Assembly: GCF_026646375.1 (NCBI RefSeq)
Contig: NZ_JAIPPU010000002.1
Span: forward strand, 124,001 to 188,000
Reading direction: 5' to 3'
DNA: 64,000 nt
Source: Acetobacterium wieringae
GTDB lineage: Bacteria; Bacillota; Clostridia; Eubacteriales; Eubacteriaceae
Shown here: in pieces, positions 15,622-24,671 of the stretch
Layout: every line of letters begins with the position of its first letter
Position numbering within the stretch: the stretch's first letter is position 1
Notes under the pieces: generated by a model
The model's input: the letters and a program-made list of their open reading frames with translations, nothing else
Told to the model about the DNA's origin: nothing
Databases searched by the model: none
Position numbers and translations under genes: made by a program

Positions 15622-17952
15622 ATGAAAAAGAACTCTATTATCTCTATTATTATTATCCTACTTATCCTCCTGACCGCCATTTTGTTTGTTCGCGGCTGCA
15701 GCCAAGAAGGAAGCGAAATGAAAAGCTATACTGTGGCGGGCACCTACACTGAAACAGCTACCTATCAGAACGGGGAGATTAAGGTTTCTGGTGTCAACAA
15801 TGAAAATGCCACCTTTACCGGCAATCTAACTGTTGTTGACTCGGTCGTCGATGGCGATATCCGATTGACGAACTCTGCCGTTCAAGGAGAATTGTTAATC
15901 AAAGGCGGTGGCACCGTTTATCTGGATGGTGGTTCCTACCAGAATGTCACCCTCGAAAAACAGGGCGTAAAAATTGTCCTTCTCGGTGCAGCAACGGTCG
16001 AAAATCTCACCTCCCGAGCCGCTGCCACAATCATCGTCGACAACCAGAGCAAGGTAAAAACGCTGAATGTCGATAAAGCTGCCAGCCGAACATCAATTAC
16101 CACCCAGGAAAATGGTACCATTGAATCCATCCAATCCCGAGGTATCAGCGATATCGTTCTGAATACACCGGCCAAGCTGATTGGTTTTGGCACCAATGCC
16201 AGCGGCTCCACCTTGGTAAGCAATGCCGTTATTGAAAAAATTGTCGCTGAATCGAAGGTGTCTCTAACCCTTAATGCTAATGTTGGAACTGTCTTATTAA
16301 CAGCAACCGGTGAAGGAACCAACGTCATCCTTGGTAACAATGCCGTTATCACATCCCTGGCCACCGAAACCCGGGTGGAAATTACCGGCGAAGGCAGTAT
16401 CACCAGTGCCACCACCAATGATGTTCTGAATATCACCGGCACCATCACCCCGGATGTCGTATATATTACCACCAAACCGGTGGTTACCGATGCCAATGGC
16501 GGACTGACGGTATCAACCAACACCAACCGTACCGCCGATACGAATTCAGGTAGCGGTAGTAGCAGCTGGTATTCCGATTCCAGTAGCTCGGGAACGATCA
16601 TCAACTCCAAATATGATGTACCGCCTCTGAACCCAGTTGATCCGGTCGAACCACCATCACCGCCGACTCCCCCCAGTCCACCCATTAACATCCCCGTGGA
16701 AGCAATTCAGGTCACCCCGGTGGAAGCCGATGTGATTATGGGCAATACCTTAAAACTAAATACGGTTATTTTCCCGGCCAATGCGACGAATCAAACGATT
16801 ATCTGGGAATCCTCCAACGCTAATGTTGCGACGGTCACCAATGGAGTGGTCACACCCGTAGCCAATGGTGAAGCCACGATTACTGCCCGAACTCAGGACG
16901 GCAATAAAACGGATACCTGTAAAATTACCGTTAAAACCAATATCGCCGCGGTCACTATGATCAATACCATCAATGCCACCAACAACGCTATTGCTGAGAC
17001 CATTGCTTATGACAGCAGTTATAACCTGCCGGTAGTGGTCATTGTTCAAGGCTATGGCAGTGATGTGTTCCCCTGTTCTGTCACCTGGACGCCAAACACC
17101 GTTGATACTAAAAAGGTTGGCGAAACCCTCTATACGGGAACTCTGGTCATGCCAGCCGGCTATGTCAACTTGAATAATGTCCAAGCGACCATAGCCCTCA
17201 CCGTTTCTGCTCAACCTTTAATTACTGCCAGTTCTGAGCTGACATCCCAGCGGGTCTACTTAAATGAAGATCCTGCGCCAATCTTTGTGGAGGCCAGTGT
17301 CACTGAAGGCAAGACCTTAACCTATCAATGGTCTTACCGTTCCGGCGATTCAGAAATTCCAATGCCAGAAATCATGGGTCCAATTTATGACCCGCCGGTA
17401 TCAAGCACCCCGGGGACGAACTATTATACTTGCGTAGTCTCGTCAGAAAATGCTGAACCAGTAACAGTCTTGGCTGGTATCGTTGTTACCAGCGCTGATC
17501 CGGCAGTTTTGCCGGACGCTGCAGCTCCGGAAGCCATTGATGAAACCAGTCCTTCCGCTACAACTACGGAATTATCTGAAATGCCAACCATTAATACACA
17601 ACCGACCAGCATTTCTCAGCTCAGCGGCGTCGCTTTAGCCACCAGTTTAGCCCAAGCGACCCGGACTGCCCAAGCTGCCCTTGGCACCCCCAAGGCCGAT
17701 ATTACCACGGCTACTTTTACAGTGGATGCCCAGGTCAGTGACGGCGGCGAACTCACCTATCAGTGGTTTGAAAGTACCGATGCCATCAACGCCGATGGCA
17801 AGCCAATTGATGGCGCTACCGATAAAACCTTTGCTGTCGATACTTCCGGACCAGCGGGTACCACCTACTATTATGTGGAAATTACCAACACAAAAGCCGG
17901 TTGCCTACCGGTAACGGCCGTCAGTCTCCCAGTTTCTCTTACCATCGTATAA
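15622..17952 (+). CDS. Anchored cell-surface protein with solenoid-like N-region and bacterial Ig-like domains
   Basis: A 776-residue exported protein. A hydrophobic N-terminal segment (residues 6-23) precedes Cys26; the -2 residue is arginine, so a lipobox is doubtful and an uncleaved anchor is equally possible. Residues about 35-300 consist of short Val/Thr/Asn-rich strands with recurring patterns such as the N-x-T-I-x-S type, suggesting a beta-solenoid. A Ser/Gly-rich linker (about 300-330) and a Pro-rich hinge (about 332-357) lead to a BIG2 Ig-like domain with the typical WESSNANVATVTNGVVTPV. Two further Ig-like modules with TYQW-type cores lie at about 540-630 and 690-776. No sortase motif or S-layer repeats were seen. 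It is probably a surface or adhesin-type protein; no specific function can be assigned. GGAAGGA precedes the start and a terminator follows. Confidence 0.8.
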   Translation: MKKNSIISIIIILLILLTAILFVRGCSQEGSEMKSYTVAGTYTETATYQNGEIKVSGVNNENATFTGNLTVVDSVVDGDIRLTNSAVQGELLIKGGGTVYLDGGSYQNVTLEKQGVKIVLLGAATVENLTSRAAATIIVDNQSKVKTLNVDKAASRTSITTQENGTIESIQSRGISDIVLNTPAKLIGFGTNASGSTLVSNAVIEKIVAESKVSLTLNANVGTVLLTATGEGTNVILGNNAVITSLATETRVEITGEGSITSATTNDVLNITGTITPDVVYITTKPVVTDANGGLTVSTNTNRTADTNSGSGSSSWYSDSSSSGTIINSKYDVPPLNPVDPVEPPSPPTPPSPPINIPVEAIQVTPVEADVIMGNTLKLNTVIFPANATNQTIIWESSNANVATVTNGVVTPVANGEATITARTQDGNKTDTCKITVKTNIAAVTMINTINATNNAIAETIAYDSSYNLPVVVIVQGYGSDVFPCSVTWTPNTVDTKKVGETLYTGTLVMPAGYVNLNNVQATIALTVSAQPLITASSELTSQRVYLNEDPAPIFVEASVTEGKTLTYQWSYRSGDSEIPMPEIMGPIYDPPVSSTPGTNYYTCVVSSENAEPVTVLAGIVVTSADPAVLPDAAAPEAIDETSPSATTTELSEMPTINTQPTSISQLSGVALATSLAQATRTAQAALGTPKADITTATFTVDAQVSDGGELTYQWFESTDAINADGKPIDGATDKTFAVDTSGPAGTTYYYVEITNTKAGCLPVTAVSLPVSLTIV

Positions 17953-17969
17953 CAAATTAAGAAAATTAA

Positions 17970-18011
17970 AAAGAAGTGATCCGCCAACTTAATGGTGATC
18001 ACTTCTTTTTT
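17970..18011. terminator. Bidirectional terminator
   Basis: GAAGTGATC (17973-17981) pairs with GATCACTTC (17997-18005), flanked by A5 on the left and T6 on the right. It can end both the surface-protein transcript and the convergent pyruvate carboxylase transcript. Confidence 0.85.
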
Positions 18012-18035
18012 AGTTATAACGCCTGTAATGAATAC

Positions 18036-21000
18036 TTATTCCATTTCGACAATTAATTCGCCGGATTGGACACTTTGACCTTCGGAGACGTAAATTCGCT
18101 TGACCTTGCCATCTTCACTGGCGACCATTTCAGTTTCCATTTTCATCGCTTCAACAACAACCAGCGCCTGATTTTGTTTAACCGCTTCGCCTTCGTTGAC
18201 CAGCACTTTTAAAACCGTTCCTGGAATCCCTGAACCAATCTGTTTCGAATTTTTGGGATCAGCCTTGAGCATTGTAACCTTCTGCTTGGCAGAGAGACTG
18301 CGCTTATCTTCAATGTAGATTTCCCGACGGAAACCATCCACTTCAAACATCACCGGACACATCCCCTCATCATTTGGCACGCCGATATTGACCAGTTTAA
18401 TGATAAAGCGTTTGCCCTTGGACACTTCAACGTCGATCACCTCACCCACTTTTAGCCCATAGAAGAAGGCATGGCTTTCCATTCGCATGAAGTCGCCGTA
18501 TTCCTGAAGGAATTCGAAATACTCTTTCATGACCTTGGGATACAGAGCGACGCTTAATACTTCCCGATCATCCAGTTCAATGCCAAACTCTTCCTGGAAA
18601 TCTTTTTTTATTTTATCAAAATCTTCGTCCGGTAACAGGATTCCGGGCCGCACAGTGATCGGTTCGATTCCCTTTAAAACTATCTTTTGCAGCTCCGGAT
18701 CAAAGCCGCCTTCCGGCTGGCCAATCATACCCTTATAAAAATCGACCACTGAATCCGGATAAGCTAATTCCTTGCCCTTGGTTTTAATATTGTCGACGGT
18801 CAGATCATTCTGAACCATAAAGATAGCTAAATCTCCAACGGTTTTTGATGAAGGGGTTACCTTGACGATATCTCCCAGCATCAGGTTGGCTTCCAGATAT
18901 TTTTCTTTAACTTCTCGAAACTTATGACCCAAGCCAAAACTTTCCACCTGAGCCCGGAGGTTGGAATATTGACCGCCTGGGATTTCCAGCTTATAAATCT
19001 CGGTGGAGCCCGATTTCATTTCCGATTCAAACTTACTGTAAACCTGCCGAGTCGTCCCCCAGTAATCGGATAAAATCTGGAGCTCATCCTCATTTAATCC
19101 AGTATCGCGGGGCGTATTTTTGAGTGCCGCCACAATCGAGTTAAGCGCCGGCTGCGAGGTTAAACCGCTGACGCCATTTAAAGCCGCATCCGCAATATCA
19201 GCGCCAGCCATCTGTCCAAAGAGCACAGTGGCTACTCCGTTACCAGTGGTATCATGGGTATGCAGATGAATTGGCATGGCCACTTCCTGTTTCAGAGCTT
19301 CAATCAGCTTATAGGCAGCACCAGGTTTTAATAAGCCGGACATATCCTTAATCGCCAGAATATGGGCCCCAGTTTTTTCAATTTCCCGGGCCATTCTCAG
19401 GTAGTAATCGAGATTATATTTGGTTCGCGAGGTGTCCAGAATATCGCCAGTATAACAGATACTGACTTCAGCAATCTTATCGGTTTTTAAGACCTCATCA
19501 ATGGAAATCTTCATCCCATCCATCCAGTTGAGGGAATCAAATATCCGGAAAATATCGATACCACTTTTGGCCGCTTCCTGAACAAAAGCCCGAATGACGT
19601 TATCCGGATAGTTTTTATAACCAACTGCATTGGCGCCACGAAGGAGCATCTGGAATAGAATATTTGGTACGCGCTTGCGCAGTTCATCCAACCGTCGCCA
19701 TGGAGATTCTTTTAAGAAACGATACGCCACATCAAAAGTTGCCCCGCCCCACATTTCCAGAGCAAAGAGATCTGGCACCAGAGCGGCAGTTTCTCGGGCA
19801 ATCTTGATCATATCCCGGCTGCGAACCCGGGTTGCTGCGATAGATTGATGCGCATCTCTAAAGGTGGTATCAACCAACAACAGTTTTTCCTGATCCTTGA
19901 TCCATTGCACCAAGCCAGCAGGGCCCTGTTCATCCAATATCTGTTTACTGCCCCGAAATTCAGTATCCACAGGAATTGCAGGAATATACGGTTCATCATA
20001 ATCAGGCTTATTGCCAAAGGTTTCATTGACGATGATATTTCCGAAATATTTGAGGACATTGGACGCTTCACTCTTCTGATCTTCTATTTCAAACAGTTCT
20101 GGGTGATCATCAATAAACTTGGTATCGCATTTTCCTCCGATAAAGGTGGGATGCTGAAGCACATTGATTAGAAAATCTTTATTGGTCTGAACCCCTTCAA
20201 TTTTCATCTCCTTGAGCCCCCGTACCGCTTTACGACGGGCATCTTCAAAGTTTCTGGAGAAAGCGGTGCTTTTTACCAGCAGACTGTCATAGTAAGGGGT
20301 AATTTCAGCTCCGGTAAACCCATTGCCGCCATCAAGACGAATCCCGAAGCCACTCCCGGTTCGGTACACATCCAAGCGTCCGGTATCGGGCATAAAGTGG
20401 TTTTTCGGGTCTTCCGTGGTAATTCGGCATTGGATTGCAGCTCCCCGGGTCTCAATCGAATCCTGACTGGGAATGCCAATTTCGGCCGAATCCAGTGGTA
20501 AACCCTGGGCAATTAAAATCTGCGACTGAACCAGATCGATGCCGGTAACCAGTTCGGTGACGGTGTGTTCCACCTGAATTCGGGGGTTCATTTCAATGAA
20601 ATAGTGATCGCCCTTTTTATCAACCAGAAACTCAATCGTTCCGGCATTCCGATAATTGACTTCCTTGGCCAACTTGATGGCATCCTTACAAATGGCCTGG
20701 CGCTGCTCCTCATTGATACTCAATGACGGGGTAAATTCCACAATTTTCTGGTGTCGGCGCTGGATCGAGCAATCCCGCTCAAAAAGATGAACGACATTGC
20801 CGTGGTGATCTCCAAGAATCTGTACTTCAATATGTTTGGGTTCTTCCAAATATTTTTCCACAAAAATGGTGCCGTCGCCAAAAGCCTTGGTTGCTTCACT
20901 GGTGGCCGAATGGAACTCTTTTAAGAGGTCTTTTTCTTCCCGGACAATTCGCATGCCCCGACCTCCGCCACCTGCAGCTGCTTTTAGAATAATCGGATAG

Positions 21001-21464
21001 CCGGCTTTCTTTGCAAACTCCAGAGCTTCAGAATCTGAGGTTATTGGTTTTTCAACCCCGGGAATGGTTGGCACATTGACACTTTTGGCCACAATTTTCG
21101 ATTGAATCTTATCACCCATTTTTTCCATCATTTCATGGGTTGGTCCGATAAAGACAATTCCTTCTTCTTCACAGCGTTTTGCAAAAAGTGGATTCTCTGA
21201 AAGAAAACCGTAACCAGGATGAATGGCATCGACTTCCTTTTTCTTAGCCAAGGTAATGATCTTATCCATATCCAAATAGGCTTCCACCGGGCCACCGGTG
21301 CCAGTGATCAGGTAGGACTCGTCAGCCTTGGTTCTAAAAAGAGACAGCTTATCTTCCTGTGCATAGATGGCTACGGTATGAATGCCCAGTTCCTGACAGG
21401 CCCGGATAATCCGGATGGCAATTTCTCCGCGATTGGCGATTAGTACTTTATTAAACTTCTTCAT
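18036..21464 (-). CDS. pyc: Pyruvate carboxylase
   Basis: A 1142-residue single-chain pyruvate carboxylase, the usual length. The start at 21464 (MKKFNKVLIANRGEIAIR) with GAAGGAAAG upstream is preferred to an 18-residue extension from 21518. Domains in order: biotin carboxylase with ATP-grasp (residues 1-450, including GGGGRGMRIV and EMNPRIQVEHTVTE), the carboxyltransferase TIM barrel (about 520-800, starting TTFRDAHQS with the metal-binding HLHTHDT), a conserved oxaloacetate-type carboxylase domain, and a biotinyl domain with the acceptor lysine at about 1108 in EAMKMET. It converts pyruvate, bicarbonate and ATP to oxaloacetate, feeding the incomplete TCA cycle and amino-acid synthesis in acetogens. 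It is monocistronic. Confidence 0.97.
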   Translation of the reverse strand: MKKFNKVLIANRGEIAIRIIRACQELGIHTVAIYAQEDKLSLFRTKADESYLITGTGGPVEAYLDMDKIITLAKKKEVDAIHPGYGFLSENPLFAKRCEEEGIVFIGPTHEMMEKMGDKIQSKIVAKSVNVPTIPGVEKPITSDSEALEFAKKAGYPIILKAAAGGGGRGMRIVREEKDLLKEFHSATSEATKAFGDGTIFVEKYLEEPKHIEVQILGDHHGNVVHLFERDCSIQRRHQKIVEFTPSLSINEEQRQAICKDAIKLAKEVNYRNAGTIEFLVDKKGDHYFIEMNPRIQVEHTVTELVTGIDLVQSQILIAQGLPLDSAEIGIPSQDSIETRGAAIQCRITTEDPKNHFMPDTGRLDVYRTGSGFGIRLDGGNGFTGAEITPYYDSLLVKSTAFSRNFEDARRKAVRGLKEMKIEGVQTNKDFLINVLQHPTFIGGKCDTKFIDDHPELFEIEDQKSEASNVLKYFGNIIVNETFGNKPDYDEPYIPAIPVDTEFRGSKQILDEQGPAGLVQWIKDQEKLLLVDTTFRDAHQSIAATRVRSRDMIKIARETAALVPDLFALEMWGGATFDVAYRFLKESPWRRLDELRKRVPNILFQMLLRGANAVGYKNYPDNVIRAFVQEAAKSGIDIFRIFDSLNWMDGMKISIDEVLKTDKIAEVSICYTGDILDTSRTKYNLDYYLRMAREIEKTGAHILAIKDMSGLLKPGAAYKLIEALKQEVAMPIHLHTHDTTGNGVATVLFGQMAGADIADAALNGVSGLTSQPALNSIVAALKNTPRDTGLNEDELQILSDYWGTTRQVYSKFESEMKSGSTEIYKLEIPGGQYSNLRAQVESFGLGHKFREVKEKYLEANLMLGDIVKVTPSSKTVGDLAIFMVQNDLTVDNIKTKGKELAYPDSVVDFYKGMIGQPEGGFDPELQKIVLKGIEPITVRPGILLPDEDFDKIKKDFQEEFGIELDDREVLSVALYPKVMKEYFEFLQEYGDFMRMESHAFFYGLKVGEVIDVEVSKGKRFIIKLVNIGVPNDEGMCPVMFEVDGFRREIYIEDKRSLSAKQKVTMLKADPKNSKQIGSGIPGTVLKVLVNEGEAVKQNQALVVVEAMKMETEMVASEDGKVKRIYVSEGQSVQSGELIVEME

Positions 21465-21651
21465 CTTTCCTTCTACTTTCCCGCATGCATTTTTATGCAT
21501 CCTAATTCTCATTTGCAAAAAATTAATTGTAGCTATTATATAAAATTGTGCAGAAATATTAAAGCTATTTTTTCAGGATTATCAAATTATTTTTTTCTGC
21601 TGCTTTTTTGTCCGCAGTTCTACCTGATTTCGCCTTAAAACGGATTTCTCA

Positions 21652-21981
21652 TCACTTCTGCTTAATATTTACTTTATTTAACTTTTCGGCCGTAACCTGG
21701 TGGCGATATTTTTTTACCACCGTCATGTCAGTTTTTTGGGGAGCCTTGACAATTCGCTTCGGGATTCGTTGATACGGTTTCAAATTGCTCCGAACTTTAT
21801 TATTTTCCTTTGCTTTGGCTTTTTCGATCCGTTCATTTTCCAGACGTTGAAAGCCATAACGTCTTTCGGTCTCTGCTTCCATTTTCTGGTTATCTGAATA
21901 AAGCGTCGTTGAGAGCCTGCTAACCAAAAAATATCCAGGAATAACAATCACCAATACAATTATCAACATTCCGATATCCAT
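21652..21981 (-). CDS. Small single-pass membrane protein of unknown function
   Basis: A 109-residue protein with one N-terminal hydrophobic helix (residues about 4-23) followed by a highly basic, Lys/Gln/Asn-rich tail. No domain is recognised. It begins two bases after the chorismate mutase stop and so is the last gene of the aro operon by position. Co-translation with the mutase is likely; a role in aromatic synthesis is not implied. Its length and codon use look like a genuine gene, and there is no overlapping alternative on the other strand. Confidence 0.65.
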   Translation of the reverse strand: MDIGMLIIVLVIVIPGYFLVSRLSTTLYSDNQKMEAETERRYGFQRLENERIEKAKAKENNKVRSNLKPYQRIPKRIVKAPQKTDMTVVKKYRHQVTAEKLNKVNIKQK

Positions 21982-21983
21982 TG

Positions 21984-22280
21984 CTATTTGCCTCGCTCAT
22001 CCTTTTCCTTTTTTTGGATCCAATCTTTCTGATATTTCTTGCTGGAAACCAGAATTTCATTCAAAAACCGTTCATATTCTTTTCCATAATTCTTGTTTTG
22101 CAACTGGATCAGGTTTTTTTCCAACATTTTTTCTTCCCGACTTTGATCGAATATATTCCCGTGGTTACTGTATTTATATTCAGCGACCGCCTGGATACAA
22201 TCCATACGCTGCTCAAACAACACCCGCATCTGAGCATCGATCGCATCGATTTCATTTCTGATTTCATCTAATGACTTCAA
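21984..22280 (-). CDS. aroQ: Chorismate mutase (AroQ type)
   Basis: A 98-residue AroQ-fold chorismate mutase. A TTG at 22280 (KSLDEIRNEIDAIDAQM) is the better start: GGAGG sits six bases before it, whereas the TTG at 22286 would overlap the ribosome site. The IDxIDxQ helix with the conserved arginine, the second-helix KYSNHGNIFDQSREEKML region and overall length match monofunctional mutases, which convert chorismate to prephenate for phenylalanine and tyrosine. It follows aroC by 11 bases in the aroB-aroA-aroC-mutase operon. No prephenate dehydratase or dehydrogenase is fused to it or adjacent. Confidence 0.88.
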   Translation of the reverse strand: MKSLDEIRNEIDAIDAQMRVLFEQRMDCIQAVAEYKYSNHGNIFDQSREEKMLEKNLIQLQNKNYGKEYERFLNEILVSSKKYQKDWIQKKEKDERGK

Positions 22281-22291
22281 TGGCAACCTCC

Positions 22292-23371
22292 TTAAATTAA
22301 AAAATCGGCCAGACAGATGGCGGTAGCGGCTTCCACTACCGGAAAGGCCCTGACAACGATACAGGGATCATGACGCCCCTGTATAGTCAGAGCTGCGTCT
22401 TTTCTTTCCGCCAGATTAATGGTCTGCTGTTCCTTACCGATGGATGGTGTTGGTTTAAAAGCCACCTGGAAAACAATTGGCATTCCGTTTGAAATTCCAC
22501 CATTGATGCCGCCGTTATAGTTGGTAACAGCCTCGATCTGTCCATCCATAATGCGCAGCGCGTCATTGGTTTGAGACCCTCGCAGGCTGGCCACCTCAAA
22601 ACCAGCGCCAAAGGTCACCCCTTTGACTGCCGGGATGGAAAACAGTAAGGCCGATAACCGGCTTTCGATGGATTCAAAAAAGGGATTGCCAATTCCCGGT
22701 TCCAGACCGGTAATAAAGCCTTCCACCGTACCACCCACCGAATCCTCTTCGGCCATCGCCGCAATGATCTCCTGTTTCATGGCATCTTCCAGTTTGGCGT
22801 GATAAAGGGGAAAGGCCGGGTTTGCAAAGCCCTGAATCAAAGTTTTGTAAACTTTCCAGTCACAAATCTCAGTATCCTTGACGTTCCCGATCGATACAAT
22901 CCGACTACCGATTGCCAGCTCTGGTCGAATCACCCGGATGATCTCTTTGGCAATGGCTCCGGCAAATACCAGAGGTGCCGTCAAACGACCGGAAAAGTGG
23001 CCACCACCGCGATAATCCTGAAAGCCACCATAGCGCACGCTGGCCGCATAATCAGCGTGACCCGGTCGCATCAGATCTTTGGTTTTGGCATAATCACCAG
23101 AACGGGTATTTTGATTGCGGATCAATCCGGCCAGCGGAGCCCCAGTGGTTTTACCATTGAAAACACCACTGAGGACTTCAATCTGATCGCCTTCTTTGCG
23201 GGGCGTGGCCAGTGGATTTCCCCGGGCGGCCCGGCGGTTTAGCTCATTCTGAACCCGGTCCAGATCAATGTCAATCCCGGCCGGAAGGCCATCAATGACA
23301 GCACCAATGCCATTGCCATGGGATTCACCAAAAATTGAAAGTTTAAATTTATTTCCCCAGGTCGAGCCCAA
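22292..23371 (-). CDS. aroC: Chorismate synthase
   Basis: A 359-residue enzyme making chorismate from 5-enolpyruvylshikimate-3-phosphate with reduced FMN. The open frame extends to 23551, but homologues begin GSTWGNKFKLSIFGESHG, and a TTG at 23371 placed five bases after GGAGGTGA gives exactly that start. The gene therefore overlaps the end of aroA by 23 bases. Signatures visible are FGESHGNGIGAVIDGLP, the RPGHADYAASVRYG region, the GGHFSGRLTA loop and the C-terminal GRHDPC motif. The upstream 60 codons of the open frame are aroA in another phase and are not part of the protein. Confidence 0.95.
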   Translation of the reverse strand: MGSTWGNKFKLSIFGESHGNGIGAVIDGLPAGIDIDLDRVQNELNRRAARGNPLATPRKEGDQIEVLSGVFNGKTTGAPLAGLIRNQNTRSGDYAKTKDLMRPGHADYAASVRYGGFQDYRGGGHFSGRLTAPLVFAGAIAKEIIRVIRPELAIGSRIVSIGNVKDTEICDWKVYKTLIQGFANPAFPLYHAKLEDAMKQEIIAAMAEEDSVGGTVEGFITGLEPGIGNPFFESIESRLSALLFSIPAVKGVTFGAGFEVASLRGSQTNDALRIMDGQIEAVTNYNGGINGGISNGMPIVFQVAFKPTPSIGKEQQTINLAERKDAALTIQGRHDPCIVVRAFPVVEAATAICLADFLI

Positions 23372-24650
23372 TCCACTCACCTCCCATTGTCTTAAAGTCT
23401 TCCCAAAAATGGGGGTAGGATTTATTGACGGCTTCAGCGCCCTCAATAATAACGTTTCCGGTAGCGCGAATCGATGCAATCGCCACCGCCATGGCAATCC
23501 TGTGATCGTTATGACTCGTAACCTGGCCGCCAGTGAAACGGTCAACCCCATGAATCACCAGACCATCGGCAGTTTCTTCCACCTTACCACCCAGTTTGTT
23601 CAGCACATCAGCCGTGGCCATCAGGCGATCCGATTCTTTAAAACGGAGCCGCTCGCCATTGATAATTGTGGTGGTTCCCTTACTCAGACTCCCAACAACT
23701 GCCAATATCGGAACCAAATCCGGGCACTGGGATACATCAATAATGGTTCCCGAGGTTTCGGCTTTTTTGACAATTAATTTATCTGCGCCAATACTGATAT
23801 CGCCACCCATTTCTTTTAAGATGTCAACAATCACCTTATCTCCCTGTTGCGATGCAACATTCAAATCGCAACAATCCATCTGTTTACCAATGGTACCCGC
23901 CACCAGCCAGAATGCTCCCTGCGAGAAATCACCTTCAACCCGATAGTTACTGGAAGTATAGGCCTGATTCCCTTTGATCACAAAACGCTGATCATTCTCA
24001 TTGATAATCACAATCCCAAAACTCTTTAAAACGTCCAGCGTGATGTCAATGTAGGGTTTGGATTCCAGTGTTGATGTCAGTTCGATCACCGAATCACCGT
24101 TGAGTAGCGGCAAGGCAAAAAGCAGCCCGGTAATAAACTGTGAGCTAACCCCGCCATCTATCTGATAGACGCCTGGCGTCAACATTCCTTCCACTGCCAG
24201 GGGTAAATCCTGATCCTTATCAAGATGTTCATACTGGATGCCTTTTTCAGCAAATATATCATAATAAGGTTTCATCGGCCGGGTAACCAGCCGCCCTTTT
24301 CCGGTAATAATCGCCCGCTTCGGCTGCAGCAACACAATTGGGATAATAAACCGCAAGGTTGACCCCGATTCATTGCACTGGATCGTCTCCGACTTAAGCA
24401 CCAGCGAATCGCAGCCCCTAATCGTCAGGGTAAAACGACCGTTTTGCTCTTCTTGCTTTTCAATGCTGGCCCCCAAAGCGATCATGGCATCACAGGTGGC
24501 AATCATATCCTGTGACATCAGCACATTTGAAATCACGCTTTCACCCTTTGCCAACCCCGCCGCAATAATTGCCCGATGACTGACACTTTTTGACGGCGGT
24601 ATTTCCAGACTGCCGCTTAATAACCTTGGTGTAATTTCTATCGTTCTCAT
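23349..24650 (-). CDS. aroA: 3-Phosphoshikimate 1-carboxyvinyltransferase (EPSP synthase)
   Basis: A 433-residue EPSP synthase joining phosphoenolpyruvate to shikimate-3-phosphate. Motifs are PPSKSVSHRAIIAAGL near the N-terminus, the NESGSTLRFI signature (near residue 92) and the second signature RLRFKESDRL (near 330), plus the catalytic HNDHRIAMA loop. GAGGAAG precedes the ATG. It sits 21 bases after aroB and overlaps aroC. The LP residues of the class-I site are not obvious around NESGSTLR, so glyphosate class should be judged by alignment. Confidence 0.96.
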   Translation of the reverse strand: MRTIEITPRLLSGSLEIPPSKSVSHRAIIAAGLAKGESVISNVLMSQDMIATCDAMIALGASIEKQEEQNGRFTLTIRGCDSLVLKSETIQCNESGSTLRFIIPIVLLQPKRAIITGKGRLVTRPMKPYYDIFAEKGIQYEHLDKDQDLPLAVEGMLTPGVYQIDGGVSSQFITGLLFALPLLNGDSVIELTSTLESKPYIDITLDVLKSFGIVIINENDQRFVIKGNQAYTSSNYRVEGDFSQGAFWLVAGTIGKQMDCCDLNVASQQGDKVIVDILKEMGGDISIGADKLIVKKAETSGTIIDVSQCPDLVPILAVVGSLSKGTTTIINGERLRFKESDRLMATADVLNKLGGKVEETADGLVIHGVDRFTGGQVTSHNDHRIAMAVAIASIRATGNVIIEGAEAVNKSYPHFWEDFKTMGGEWIGLDLGK

Positions 24651-24671
24651 TTTCTTCCTCTTAATTTTCTA

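Noticed and set aside
15936-16691. 251-codon open frame on the minus strand
   Set aside because: It lies entirely inside the surface-protein gene. The repetitive Val/Thr codons of that gene keep the antisense frame open, and its own sequence has no domain or start signal.
22799-23242. 147-codon plus-strand frame over aroC
   Set aside because: Antisense shadow of a clearly conserved enzyme gene; low-quality protein sequence.
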